Source: an uncultured Rhodanobacteraceae bacterium (GTDB lineage Bacteria; Pseudomonadota; Gammaproteobacteria; Xanthomonadales; Rhodanobacteraceae). Taken from it: 9,943 nucleotides of DNA. The notes beneath the pieces are model-generated. The model did not search any database and was not told the origin of the DNA. It saw only the letters and a list, made by a program, of their open reading frames with translations. Both the position numbers and the translations under genes were made by a program. Shown one piece after another: positions 1-5,721 of this stretch. Within the stretch, counting starts at the first letter, position 1; the number at the start of each line of letters is the position of its first letter. The stretch spans positions 1 through 9,943 of the forward strand of contig CALFNI010000634.1 of the NCBI GenBank assembly GCA_937902695.1, written 5' to 3'.

Positions 1-286
1 ACACCGCGCCGGCGCCGCGGTTCTGGTTGAACGCGTTGACGCGGAAGCGCGCCAGCGACGGGATCTCGAACGAGAAGTCGACTTCGAGGAATTCCTCGTA
101 GTCGCGGCGCTGCTTGTCCGACATGATGTCGTAGATCAGCGAGTGGATCTGCTTGTGGTCGAGCGCAGGGATGTTGATCCGCCGGACGTCGCCGTCGACG
201 CGGATCATCGGCGGGAGGCCCGCCGACAGGTGAAGGTCCGAGGCCTTGTTCTTGACCGAAAAGGCCAGCAGCTCGGCAATATCCAT
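1..286 (-). CDS. pilT: PilT, type IV pilus retraction ATPase (5' end only)
   Basis: This is the N-terminal 95 residues of PilT; the rest runs off the left edge. PilT is the cytoplasmic hexameric ATPase that depolymerises type IV pili and powers twitching motility. Visible are the conserved start MDIAELLAFSVKNKASDLHL, then SAGLPPMIRVDGDVRRI, LIYDIMSDKQRRDYEEFLE and FRVNAFNQNRGAGAV. Together these make up the PAS-like N-terminal domain that precedes the RecA-like ATPase core. The Walker motifs lie outside the window. The ATG is the usual family start, and a G-rich stretch (GGGGGAA on the minus strand) precedes it. The gene is divergent from the genes that follow. In pseudomonads pilT is likewise divergent from yggS-proC, but here an extra membrane-protein gene lies between them. 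Identity is very secure. Confidence 0.96.
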   Translation of the reverse strand, partial: MDIAELLAFSVKNKASDLHLSAGLPPMIRVDGDVRRINIPALDHKQIHSLIYDIMSDKQRRDYEEFLEVDFSFEIPSLARFRVNAFNQNRGAGAV

Positions 287-335
287 GCGGTTCCCCCGAC
301 GAAGCAGCGCGCGGCCGCCAGCCGCAGTTTCCCGC

Positions 336-341
336 AGTATA
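336..341 (-). promoter_or_regulatory. Putative pilT -10 box
   Basis: Read on the minus strand the hexamer is TATACT, one mismatch from the sigma-70 -10 consensus. It would start transcription near 329, giving a leader of about 40 nt before the pilT ATG at 286. The corresponding -35 position is poor (ATTCCC or nearby), so this is a candidate only. Confidence 0.45.
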
Positions 342-364
342 GCCGTCCCGCCGCCCCCGGGAAT

Positions 365-370
365 TATCAT
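365..370 (+). promoter_or_regulatory. Putative -10 box for the 450-1931 gene
   Basis: TATCAT on the plus strand differs from TATAAT at one position and is a rare AT-rich spot in the 163-base divergent spacer. No good -35 lies upstream. If used, the leader would be about 70 nt. The rest of the 287-449 spacer shows nothing else I can name. Confidence 0.3.
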
Positions 371-449
371 CAGGTGGCGACGGTCGCAGTCTCTGTGACG
401 TCCTTCACGATCGGTTGACGCCGCTCGCACCGATTTCAAGGGATTCTCG

Positions 450-1931
450 ATGGAAAACAAGGCATGGATCGCCGCAGCAGGACGGCTCGCCGCTTACGCG
501 TGCGCGGTCTTCATCGCTGCCGTGACGACCGTTTTCGCCTGGCGCGGCACGCTTTTCGTCGCGACCGCCGACGCCTGGGCCTATGTCGCGACGTTCCTCG
601 CCCGCTACTACGCGGGCACGCTGTCGCTCGCCGACTTCTTCGCCAAGCGCAACAGCCTCGATCACTCGCAGCCGCTGCAGAAGGTCCTGTTGCTCGTCTA
701 TGCGCGCTGCTTCGACCTCGACTTCGCGTTCGAGGCACTGACCGGCATCGCGTTCGGCATCGCCCTGATCGCGGTCGTCGTCGCGATCGTGCGCGCCGAC
801 ACCAAAGGACAGCCGCGCGCGAAGACCGTCAACGCGCTGACGACGCTCGGACTGACCGCTGTCGTGCTGTCGCTGAACGACGACGGCGTCTTCAGCTGGT
901 CGCTCGCGACGCTGTCGCTGTTCTATCCGCTCGGCATCGCGCTGATGCTCGCGTTCGCGTACCGCTGCGTCGAGCGCGATCAGCCATTCCTGCTCGCCGC
1001 CGGCACGCTCGTCGCGTGCCTCGTGCTGGACACGTCCGCGATCCTCGGCGCGGCGGCGATCGTCGTGCTGATTGCGTTCCACTGGCGCAGGCTCGCGTCG
1101 ACGCGTAGCCCGGCGCGCCTGATCGCGGCGATCGGCATCGCCGTCGTGCTCTACGTCGCCGGCTACGCGCTCGCGTTCCCCGCGCTGCAATCCGGCGTGA
1201 CGACGAGCCAGCGCTTCGACCAGTTCTTCGGACACGCCGGCGAGGCATGGAAGGCGATCGTCGTGCCGCTCGGCGCGGTCGTCGCCGCGCCGCACCGGAT
1301 CAAGCTGCTGCACGGCGCCGACGCGTTCTGGACCTGGCTCGTGCCCGCCGCGGTGCTGATCGCGGCGGGCCATCTCTGGTTCTGGCGCGACATCGTCCGG
1401 CGCGACCACGCGCGCCTCGCGTTCGTCGCTGCCGGACTGATGCTGTTCTTCTATGCCACGCTCGCCGGCATCTTCTGGGCGCGCGTGCCGCGCTACGGCT
1501 TCGACTACTTCATGCAGTCGCGCTATCTCGTGTTCTACATGCTGCAGCTCGTCGCGATGTTGATGGTCGCCGCGTCGAATGCCGCGCGCAGCGCGCGTTC
1601 GTCCGAACCGTTCGCCGCATTCGCCGCGAGCGTTGTGGTGCTCGCCTGCGCCGCGCTCGTCTACGGGCGCCACCTCACGACCCCTTCGAACATCGATTTC
1701 AACCGGATGCTCGACGCGGAGGCGATCGCGCTGGCCGAAGACCCCGCGCACGTGCCGTCCGATTGCCCGATCAACCACCTGACGCTCTGCGGCTGGGTCC
1801 CGAGCGTGCGCATCGCCACGCTCGATCTCATGCGCCGCGAGCAGCTCAACGTGTTCTCGCCGCGCTTTCGCGCGCGTCACGACCTGCCGCCGCTGCCGCC
1901 CTCGCTGCAAGTCCCGCCGACCGCGCGATAA
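450..1931 (+). CDS. Polytopic membrane protein, unknown function (possibly GT-C-like)
   Basis: This 493-residue protein has about ten hydrophobic segments by eye (first at roughly 11-32, last at roughly 387-405) and a hydrophilic, probably periplasmic tail of about 85 residues containing two cysteines (in DCPINHLTLCGW). I do not recognise a named family. After the first membrane segment comes an exported-looking loop with ATADAWAYVATFLARYY and an LDHSQP motif. An Asp (residue 41) just after TM1 and a large first loop are the layout of GT-C glycosyltransferases, but no diagnostic DXD or WWDYG motif is visible, so that is only a suggestion. The ATG at 450 has a Shine-Dalgarno AAGGGA at 438-443 with a 6-nt gap. 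It ends 7 nt before yggS. It occupies the site between pilT and yggS that is empty in the pseudomonad arrangement. Confidence 0.8.
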   Translation: MENKAWIAAAGRLAAYACAVFIAAVTTVFAWRGTLFVATADAWAYVATFLARYYAGTLSLADFFAKRNSLDHSQPLQKVLLLVYARCFDLDFAFEALTGIAFGIALIAVVVAIVRADTKGQPRAKTVNALTTLGLTAVVLSLNDDGVFSWSLATLSLFYPLGIALMLAFAYRCVERDQPFLLAAGTLVACLVLDTSAILGAAAIVVLIAFHWRRLASTRSPARLIAAIGIAVVLYVAGYALAFPALQSGVTTSQRFDQFFGHAGEAWKAIVVPLGAVVAAPHRIKLLHGADAFWTWLVPAAVLIAAGHLWFWRDIVRRDHARLAFVAAGLMLFFYATLAGIFWARVPRYGFDYFMQSRYLVFYMLQLVAMLMVAASNAARSARSSEPFAAFAASVVVLACAALVYGRHLTTPSNIDFNRMLDAEAIALAEDPAHVPSDCPINHLTLCGWVPSVRIATLDLMRREQLNVFSPRFRARHDLPPLPPSLQVPPTAR

Positions 1932-1932
1932 T
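1927..1932 (+). promoter_or_regulatory. Putative -10 box for a leaderless yggS transcript
   Basis: GATAAT overlaps the TAA stop of the upstream gene and ends 6 nt before the yggS ATG at 1939. A start about 7 nt downstream of the hexamer falls on that ATG. No Shine-Dalgarno precedes yggS, which fits leaderless initiation. The sequence TAA overlaps by necessity, so chance resemblance is possible. Confidence 0.4.
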
Positions 1933-1938
1933 CGCCGC

Positions 1939-2625
1939 ATGACGGACGACGCGCTCGCCACCGCCTGGAACGACGTCAACGCGCGCATCGCGCGCGCGGC
2001 CCCGCGCGGCGGCGTGACGCTCGTCGCGGTCGGCAAGACGCATCCGCCCGAAGCGATCCGCGCGCTCGCCGCGTGCGGCGCGCGCGCTTTCGGCGAGAAC
2101 TACGTGCAGGAAGCGATCGCCAAGCAGGCCGCGCTCGCCGATCTGTCGCTCGAATGGCATGCGATCGGTCCCGTGCAGTCGAACAAGGCGCGCGACGTCG
2201 CGCGGCACTTCGACTGGCTGCAGACGCTCGATCGCGCCAAACTGGTCGAGCCGCTCGCGCGCCATCGCGATGCCGGCCTGGCCCCGCTCAACGTGCTGAT
2301 CCAGGTCAACATCGACGACGAAGACAGCAAGTCCGGCTGCGCCCCGGCCGATGTGTCGCAGCTCGCGGACATGGTCGGCCGTCATCCGACGCTGCGTCTG
2401 CGCGGCCTCATGGCGCTGCCGGCACCGCTCGACCTCGCCCGCCGACGCGCGGCATTCCGCCGCATGCGCGCGCTGTTCGACACGCTGGCGTCGGCGCGCG
2501 CCGGCATCGATACGCTTTCGATGGGCATGTCCGACGATTTCGAGCTCGCGATCGCCGAAGGCGCGACGATGGTCCGCGTGGGCTCGGCGCTGTTCGGCGC
2601 AAGGAGCCGGCGCGCCGGATCGTGA
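1939..2625 (+). CDS. yggS: YggS/PLPBP family pyridoxal-phosphate homeostasis protein
   Basis: A cytosolic PLP-binding protein of 228 residues, the normal family length. The family has an alanine-racemase-like TIM barrel without known catalysis and buffers free PLP and branched-chain amino acid/CoA balance. The Lys expected to bind PLP is K33 in VAVGKTHP. Other family blocks are FGENYVQE, WHAIGPVQSNK, NVLIQVNIDDEDSKSGC, GLMALPAP and the phosphate-binding SMGMSDDFELAIAEGATMVR followed by RVGSALFG. The ATG at 1939 is 7 nt after the preceding stop and lacks a Shine-Dalgarno, but it matches the family start. The stop codon lies inside the left arm of an interspersed inverted repeat. Upstream of proC, as in many Gram-negatives. 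Confidence 0.95.
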   Translation: MTDDALATAWNDVNARIARAAPRGGVTLVAVGKTHPPEAIRALAACGARAFGENYVQEAIAKQAALADLSLEWHAIGPVQSNKARDVARHFDWLQTLDRAKLVEPLARHRDAGLAPLNVLIQVNIDDEDSKSGCAPADVSQLADMVGRHPTLRLRGLMALPAPLDLARRRAAFRRMRALFDTLASARAGIDTLSMGMSDDFELAIAEGATMVRVGSALFGARSRRAGS

Positions 2626-2746
2626 ATCGGGATTCGGAACACGCCGATGGCGGCCGGCTGCGCGCCGCGCTTGCTATGCTTGTGCAACTGCAGCACGCCC
2701 GCGACCCGATGCCGCCGAATCCCCAATCACGAATCCCGAATCCCGG
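2619..2746. repeat. Interspersed inverted-repeat element ('GAATCCC' type)
   Basis: The left arm, 2619-2637, and the right arm, 2715-2733, are imperfect inverted repeats of 19 bases (about 16 pair). The right side continues with another CGAATCCCG unit to 2746. The spacer is about 77 bases and carries the proC promoter candidate. Short direct and inverted units of GAATCCC/GGGATTC scattered between genes are, from memory, typical of Xanthomonadaceae. The element covers the last codons and stop of yggS and the first codons of proC. Confidence 0.6.
2672..2680 (+). promoter_or_regulatory. Putative extended -10 promoter of proC
   Basis: TGCTATGCT is an extended -10 (TGn plus TATGCT, four of six consensus positions). 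Initiation near 2687 would leave a leader of about 22 nt before the ATG at 2709. It sits in the spacer of the repeat element. No good -35 is seen, as is common for extended -10 promoters. It also argues against starting translation at the in-frame ATG at 2676, which lies within this hexamer. Confidence 0.4.
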
Positions 2747-3557
2747 CTCGATCGCCTTCATCGGCGGCGGCAACATGGCACGCAGCCTGATCGGCGCGCT
2801 GATCCGCGGCGGCGTCGCCGCGGCATCGATCGCCGTCGCCGAGCCCGACGCCGGCGCGCGCGATGCGCTCGTGCGCGATTTCGCGATCGACGCGCACGCG
2901 GCCACGGCCGCGGCGATCCGCGACGCGGGAACGATCGTGCTCGCGGTCAAGCCGCAGGTGCTGCAAAGCGTCTGCGCCGAGCTCGGCCACGCGCTCGGCG
3001 ATGCGTCCCCGCTGATCGTCTCGATCGCGGCCGGGATCCGCATCGAGCAGATCGAACGCTGGATAGGCCGTCCGCTTCCGATCGTGCGTGCGATGCCGAA
3101 CACGCCGGCGCTGGTCGGTGCCGGCGCGACCGGCCTGATCGCCAATGTGCGCGCGAGCGCCGACGACCGCGCGCGCGCCGAGGCGTTGCTCGGCGCCGCC
3201 GGCCGCACGGCGTGGATCGAGCGCGAGGCCTTGATGGATGCCGTGACGGCGCTGTCGGGCTCGGGGCCGGCGTATTTCTTCCTGCTCGTCGAGGCGCTCG
3301 AAGACGCAGCCGTCGCGCAGGGTCTGCCGCGCGAGACCGCGCGCATGCTCGCGAGCCAGACCTGCCTCGGTGCCGGCCGCATGCTCGCCGAGAGCGGCGA
3401 GGCGCCGTCGACGCTGCGCGAACGCGTGACCTCGCCCGGCGGCACGACGGCCGCCGCGCTCGCCGCGTTCGAGGAAGGCGGATTCCGCGAGCTCGTCTCG
3501 GACGCCGTCGCCGCCGCGACCGAGCGCGGACGCGAGCTGTCCGCGCGCACGCCATGA
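2709..3557 (+). CDS. proC: Pyrroline-5-carboxylate reductase
   Basis: Catalyses the NAD(P)H-dependent reduction of 1-pyrroline-5-carboxylate to L-proline, the last step of proline synthesis, in the cytosol. With the ATG at 2709 it has 282 residues, close to the usual 270-280. A Rossmann nucleotide-binding motif IAFIGGGNMARSL starts at residue 15. The central blocks VKPQVLQ, SIAAGI and VRAMPNTPALVGAGATG follow. The C-terminal dimerisation/active-site signature is ALSGSGPAYFFLLVEAL, with RERVTSPGGTTAAAL after it. Residues 4-13 (NPQSRIPNPG) are encoded by the interspersed repeat and are not part of the family. An in-frame ATG at 2676 would add 11 residues; I prefer 2709 because 2676 lies in the likely -10 box. 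No clear Shine-Dalgarno precedes either. The reading frame continues well upstream in yggS, but that is a shadow. Confidence 0.93.
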   Translation: MPPNPQSRIPNPGSIAFIGGGNMARSLIGALIRGGVAAASIAVAEPDAGARDALVRDFAIDAHAATAAAIRDAGTIVLAVKPQVLQSVCAELGHALGDASPLIVSIAAGIRIEQIERWIGRPLPIVRAMPNTPALVGAGATGLIANVRASADDRARAEALLGAAGRTAWIEREALMDAVTALSGSGPAYFFLLVEALEDAAVAQGLPRETARMLASQTCLGAGRMLAESGEAPSTLRERVTSPGGTTAAALAAFEEGGFRELVSDAVAAATERGRELSARTP

Positions 3558-3574
3558 CGCCTCTGACCTGATCG

Positions 3575-3580
3575 AAAGGA
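3575..3580 (+). promoter_or_regulatory. Shine-Dalgarno of yggT
   Basis: AAAGGA, 6 nt before the ATG at 3587, supports that start. It lies in the 29-base gap after the proC stop, so yggT is probably co-transcribed with proC. Confidence 0.6.
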
Positions 3581-3586
3581 CGCACG

Positions 3587-4162
3587 ATGGGGTATTTCGC
3601 CAACGCGGGACAGATCGTCATCCAGTTCGTCTTCGGCGCGCTGATCGCGCTGATCGTCCTGCGCGTGCTGCTGCAATGGGTGCGCGCGAACTTCTACAAC
3701 CCGATCTGCCAGTTCCTCTACAAGGCGACGAATCCGGTGCTGATGCCGCTGCGCAAGGTGATTCCGGCATGGCGCAACCTCGACATCGCGGGCATCACGC
3801 TCGCCTGGCTCGCGACGGCGCTGAAGCTCGTGCTGCTCTACGCGACGGTCGGGCAGACGCTCGGCGTGCTGGGCCTCGCCGTGCTCGCGCTCGCCGATCT
3901 GATCGACTTCGTGCTGCTGCTCTACATCGTGCTCGTGCTCGTGCGGGTCGTGCTCGGCTTCGTCGGCGCGGACAGCTACCACCCGGTCGTGCCGCTGGTC
4001 ATGCAGCTGACCGAGCCCGTGCTGAGGCCGTTCCGCCGCCTGATCCCGAATGTCGGCGGCCTCGATTTCTCGCCGATGATCGTGCTGCTGGTGATCACGC
4101 TCGCGCGCGTGCTGATCGCCAAGCCGCTGCTCGATCTCGGCCTTCGGCTCGCGCAGGGCTGA
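3587..4162 (+). CDS. yggT: YggT family integral membrane protein
   Basis: A 191-residue inner-membrane protein with two copies of the YGGT repeat. Copy 1 covers roughly residues 10-80 (hydrophobic helix, then NPICQFLYKATNPVLMPLRK and VIPAWRNLDIAGI). Copy 2 covers roughly 107-185 (hydrophobic helix, then HPVVPLVMQLTEPVLRPFRR and LIPNVGGLDFSP). About four membrane helices result, with the positively charged PLRK/PFRR loops between them. Its biochemical role is not firmly established; relatives have been linked to osmotic stress tolerance and, in plastids and cyanobacteria, to thylakoid organisation. It lies 29 nt after proC with a good ribosome-binding site, and 3 nt before the next gene. In pseudomonads metX and metW lie between yggT and the DUF4426 gene; they are missing here. 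Confidence 0.92.
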   Translation: MGYFANAGQIVIQFVFGALIALIVLRVLLQWVRANFYNPICQFLYKATNPVLMPLRKVIPAWRNLDIAGITLAWLATALKLVLLYATVGQTLGVLGLAVLALADLIDFVLLLYIVLVLVRVVLGFVGADSYHPVVPLVMQLTEPVLRPFRRLIPNVGGLDFSPMIVLLVITLARVLIAKPLLDLGLRLAQG

Positions 4163-4165
4163 CGC

Positions 4166-4603
4166 GTGCGTCTCGCCGCCTCGATCGGATTCGCGCTCGC
4201 ACTCGTGCCTTTCGCCGCGCGCTCGCAATACGAGCAGACCTTCGGCGACATGACGGTGCACTACAGCGCGCTCCCGACTGCGCGCCTGTTGCCCGCGATG
4301 GCGAAGAGCTACGGCATCACGCAGTCGCGCAGCCGCGGCCTCGTCAACGTCGCGATCGAGCAGAAGGCGGCCGACGGCAAGACGACGCCGGTGCGTGCCG
4401 CGGTCGCCGGCAAGGCGACCTCGCTCGGCGGCGACAGCGCGCCGCTCAGGTTCCGCGAGCTCGTCGAGGACGGTACCGTCTCGTACATCAGCGAGTTCCC
4501 GCTGAGCGCGCCGGATACCTACACGTTCACGATCGCGATCACGCCCGAAGGCGCAGCGCCGGCGTACACGCTGAGGTTCAATCAGGATTTCGTCGCGGAT
4601 TGA
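4166..4603 (+). CDS. DUF4426 domain protein, secreted
   Basis: 145 residues starting at GTG, 3 nt after the yggT stop. The N-terminus is a signal peptide (RLAASIGFALALVPFAARS, likely cut after Ser20), so the mature protein of about 125 residues should be periplasmic. The core matches DUF4426: YEQTFGDMTVHYSALPT, then AKSYGITQSRSRGLVNVAI, and later PDTYTFTIAITPEG and YTLRFNQDFVAD. The fold is expected to be a small beta-sandwich; no function is known. In pseudomonads the homologue lies in the same pilT-proC-yggT neighbourhood, so the placement supports the call. The last five codons and the stop are also found, with the sequence downstream, in the second copy of the tandem duplication at 4810-4825. 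Confidence 0.87.
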   Translation: MRLAASIGFALALVPFAARSQYEQTFGDMTVHYSALPTARLLPAMAKSYGITQSRSRGLVNVAIEQKAADGKTTPVRAAVAGKATSLGGDSAPLRFRELVEDGTVSYISEFPLSAPDTYTFTIAITPEGAAPAYTLRFNQDFVAD

Positions 4604-4617
4604 GCGTCGAAAACCAG

Positions 4618-4710
4618 AAGATTGAACCACGGAGAACACGAAGAGCACGAAGGAAAAGAACTTCAAATTGCTTTTCTTCGTGTCCTTCGTGTCCTTCGTG
4701 GTTCAATCTT
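4618..4710. repeat. Long imperfect hairpin element, first copy
   Basis: The arms 4618-4658 and 4671-4710 pair almost throughout (GATTGAACCACG with CGTGGTTCAATC at the base), with a 12-base loop around CAAATTG. Each arm carries repeated CACGAAG-like units. Spurious translations of this kind of element give peptides like NHGEHEEHEG, which I know as a common false-protein signature in many genomes. It may act as a two-way terminator between convergent genes, but no U-run follows the stem, so this is unproven. Confidence 0.8.
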
Positions 4711-4808
4711 TCGCCCCACGCCACGAAAGCGCACGCATCGCATCGAGCCCGTCGAACAGTGCCGCGGGTCCCGGCTGCAGGATGATCGGCGACTCGCTCG
4801 TGCAGCTC
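4711..4808 (-). pseudogene. Duplicated 3' fragment of the BtuF-like gene
   Basis: On the minus strand this stretch reads ESPIILQPGPAALFDGLDAM, nearly the same as the C-terminal region of the intact gene at 4885-5721 (about residues 230-262). Relative to the intact copy it has a one-base deletion (CGAAAG against CGAAAAG) and a 2-nt loss near its upstream end, so the frame is broken, and it has no start. It is a by-product of the tandem duplication and probably not expressed. Confidence 0.8.
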
Positions 4809-4809
4809 T

Positions 4810-5034
4810 TTTCGTCGCGGATTGAGCGTCGAAAACGAGAAGATTGAACCACGGAGAACACGAAGACCACGAAGGAAAAGAACTTCAAGTTGCTTTTTCT
4901 TCGTGTCCTTCGTGTTTTTCGTGGTTCAATCTTTCGCCCCACGCCGCGAAAAGCGCATGCATCGCATCGAGCCCGTCGAACAGCGCCGCGGGCCCCGGCT
5001 GGAGGATGATCGGCGACTTGATCTCATGGAGCTC
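4810..5034. repeat. Tandem duplication, copy 2
   Basis: This is the second unit, beginning with a copy of the DUF4426 gene's last codons and stop (4810-4825). It continues through the second hairpin and ends inside the intact BtuF-like gene. The order tail-hairpin-fragment-tail-hairpin-gene is exactly what one tandem duplication of a convergent gene junction would leave. The heptamer CGTCGCG is present at both original edges (4591-4597 and 5037-5043) and may have mediated the event. Confidence 0.88.
4840..4933. repeat. Long imperfect hairpin element, second copy
   Basis: The arms 4840-4880 and 4893-4933 pair, with loop AACTTCAAGTTG, itself partly self-complementary (CAA/TTG). It differs from the first copy at a few positions, among them a CC to TT change in the right arm. 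The right arm and loop are read through as the last 15 codons of the BtuF-like gene, which stops at 4885-4887 inside the loop. Confidence 0.8.
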
Positions 5035-5721
5035 GCCGTCGCGCACCGCGGGCATCGTGGACCAGCCCGGCCGCGCCGCGACACGATCGGGCCGGAACTT
5101 CTTGCCGCACCATGAGCCGAGCACGATGTCCGGCGCGCGACGGACGACCTCGTCCGGATCGGCAAGGATGCGATCGCGCGCCAGCGGCATCGCGGCGCGT
5201 TCCGGAAACACGTCGTCGCCGCCGGCGATGCGGATCAGCTCGGCGACCCAGCGGATGCCGGTGATCGGCGGCTCGTCCCATTCCTCGAAGTAGACGCGCG
5301 GACGTCGCGGCAGCTTCGCCGCCGCGCGCTCGACGTCGGCGAGATGCGAGCGTGCCTTCGCCGCGTACGCGTTCGCCGCTGCGGCGGCGTCGACGAGCGC
5401 GCCGAGCCGCACGATGTAATCGAGAATGCCCTCGACGCTGCGGTGATTCGAGATCCAGACCTCGATGCCGGCGCGAATCAGGTCGCGCGCGATGTCGGCC
5501 TGGATGTCGGAAAAGCCGATCACGAAATCGGGCTCCAGCGCGAGGATCGCGTCGGTCTTCGCGCTCGTGAACGCGGAAACCTTCGGCTTTTCCTTGCGCG
5601 CGCGCGGCGGGCGCACGGTAAAGCCCGAGATGCCGACGATGCGCTGCTGCTCGCCGAGCGCGTAGAGCACTTCGGTCGGTTCTTCGGTGAGGCAGACGAT
5701 GCGTCGCGGTCCGCGCGTCAC
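4885..5721 (-). CDS. Cobalamin-binding protein, BtuF-like, no signal peptide
   Basis: 278 residues of the helical-backbone substrate-binding fold (TroA/BtuF-like), whose transport members deliver corrinoids or ferric chelates to ABC importers. The first lobe begins RIVCLTEEPTEVLYALGEQ and continues with FTSAKTDAILALEPDFVIGF. The second has YFEEWDEPPITGIRWVAEL, IAGGDDVFPERA and VLGSWCGKKFRPD, ending in SPIILQPGPAALFDGLDAM. The chosen start is GTG at 5721, which overlaps the pdxH stop as GTGA and begins MTRGPRRIVCL. The frame is open further upstream but only inside pdxH. There is no signal peptide or lipobox and no ABC transporter in view, so the protein is probably cytosolic, as in similarly annotated proteins of related bacteria; its role there is unclear. 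Residues 264-278 (RLNHEKHEGHEEKAT) come from the hairpin element and replace the normal C-terminus. Confidence 0.85.
   Translation of the reverse strand: MTRGPRRIVCLTEEPTEVLYALGEQQRIVGISGFTVRPPRARKEKPKVSAFTSAKTDAILALEPDFVIGFSDIQADIARDLIRAGIEVWISNHRSVEGILDYIVRLGALVDAAAAANAYAAKARSHLADVERAAAKLPRRPRVYFEEWDEPPITGIRWVAELIRIAGGDDVFPERAAMPLARDRILADPDEVVRRAPDIVLGSWCGKKFRPDRVAARPGWSTMPAVRDGELHEIKSPIILQPGPAALFDGLDAMHALFAAWGERLNHEKHEGHEEKAT

Larger units (their letters stand above)
4588..4809. repeat. Tandem duplication, copy 1
   Basis: Copy 1 runs from the last codons of the DUF4426 gene (TTTCGTCGCGGATTGA) through a hairpin element to a piece of the 3' end of the BtuF-like gene. It matches copy 2 at 4810-5034 with an offset of 222-224. 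By eye there are about ten substitutions and two one-base indels over the first roughly 205 bases (about 95% identity), with poorer matching in the last 15 bases. The ends fall inside two convergent genes, so this is a duplication of the whole convergent junction rather than two insertions. Confidence 0.9.

Noticed and set aside
415..420. TTGACG as a -35 box for the membrane protein gene
   Set aside because: At the proper distance (about 17 nt) lies AAGGGA, which is the ribosome-binding site and not a -10 box.
405..2036. Open minus-strand frame of 543 codons opposite the membrane protein gene
   Set aside because: Same kind of shadow; the plus strand shows a coherent set of membrane helices, a Shine-Dalgarno sequence and sensible spacing to yggS.
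2073..2708. N-terminal extension of ProC
   Set aside because: The upstream open frame is a shadow of yggS, without any family similarity.
2408..4666. Open minus-strand frame of 752 codons opposite proC, yggT and the DUF4426 gene
   Set aside because: Antisense shadow of three recognisable genes; composition is RHDE-rich without any domain.
4618..4933. CRISPR array
   Set aside because: Only two units, each a palindrome with internal CACGAAG repeats, duplicated with flanking gene ends; no regular spacers and no cas genes.
4622..5293. Small plus-strand frames starting MNHGEHEEHEGKELQ and similar, and their minus-strand partners
   Set aside because: Translations of the hairpin repeat; this peptide type is a known false-protein pattern and two frames merely reflect the two repeat copies.
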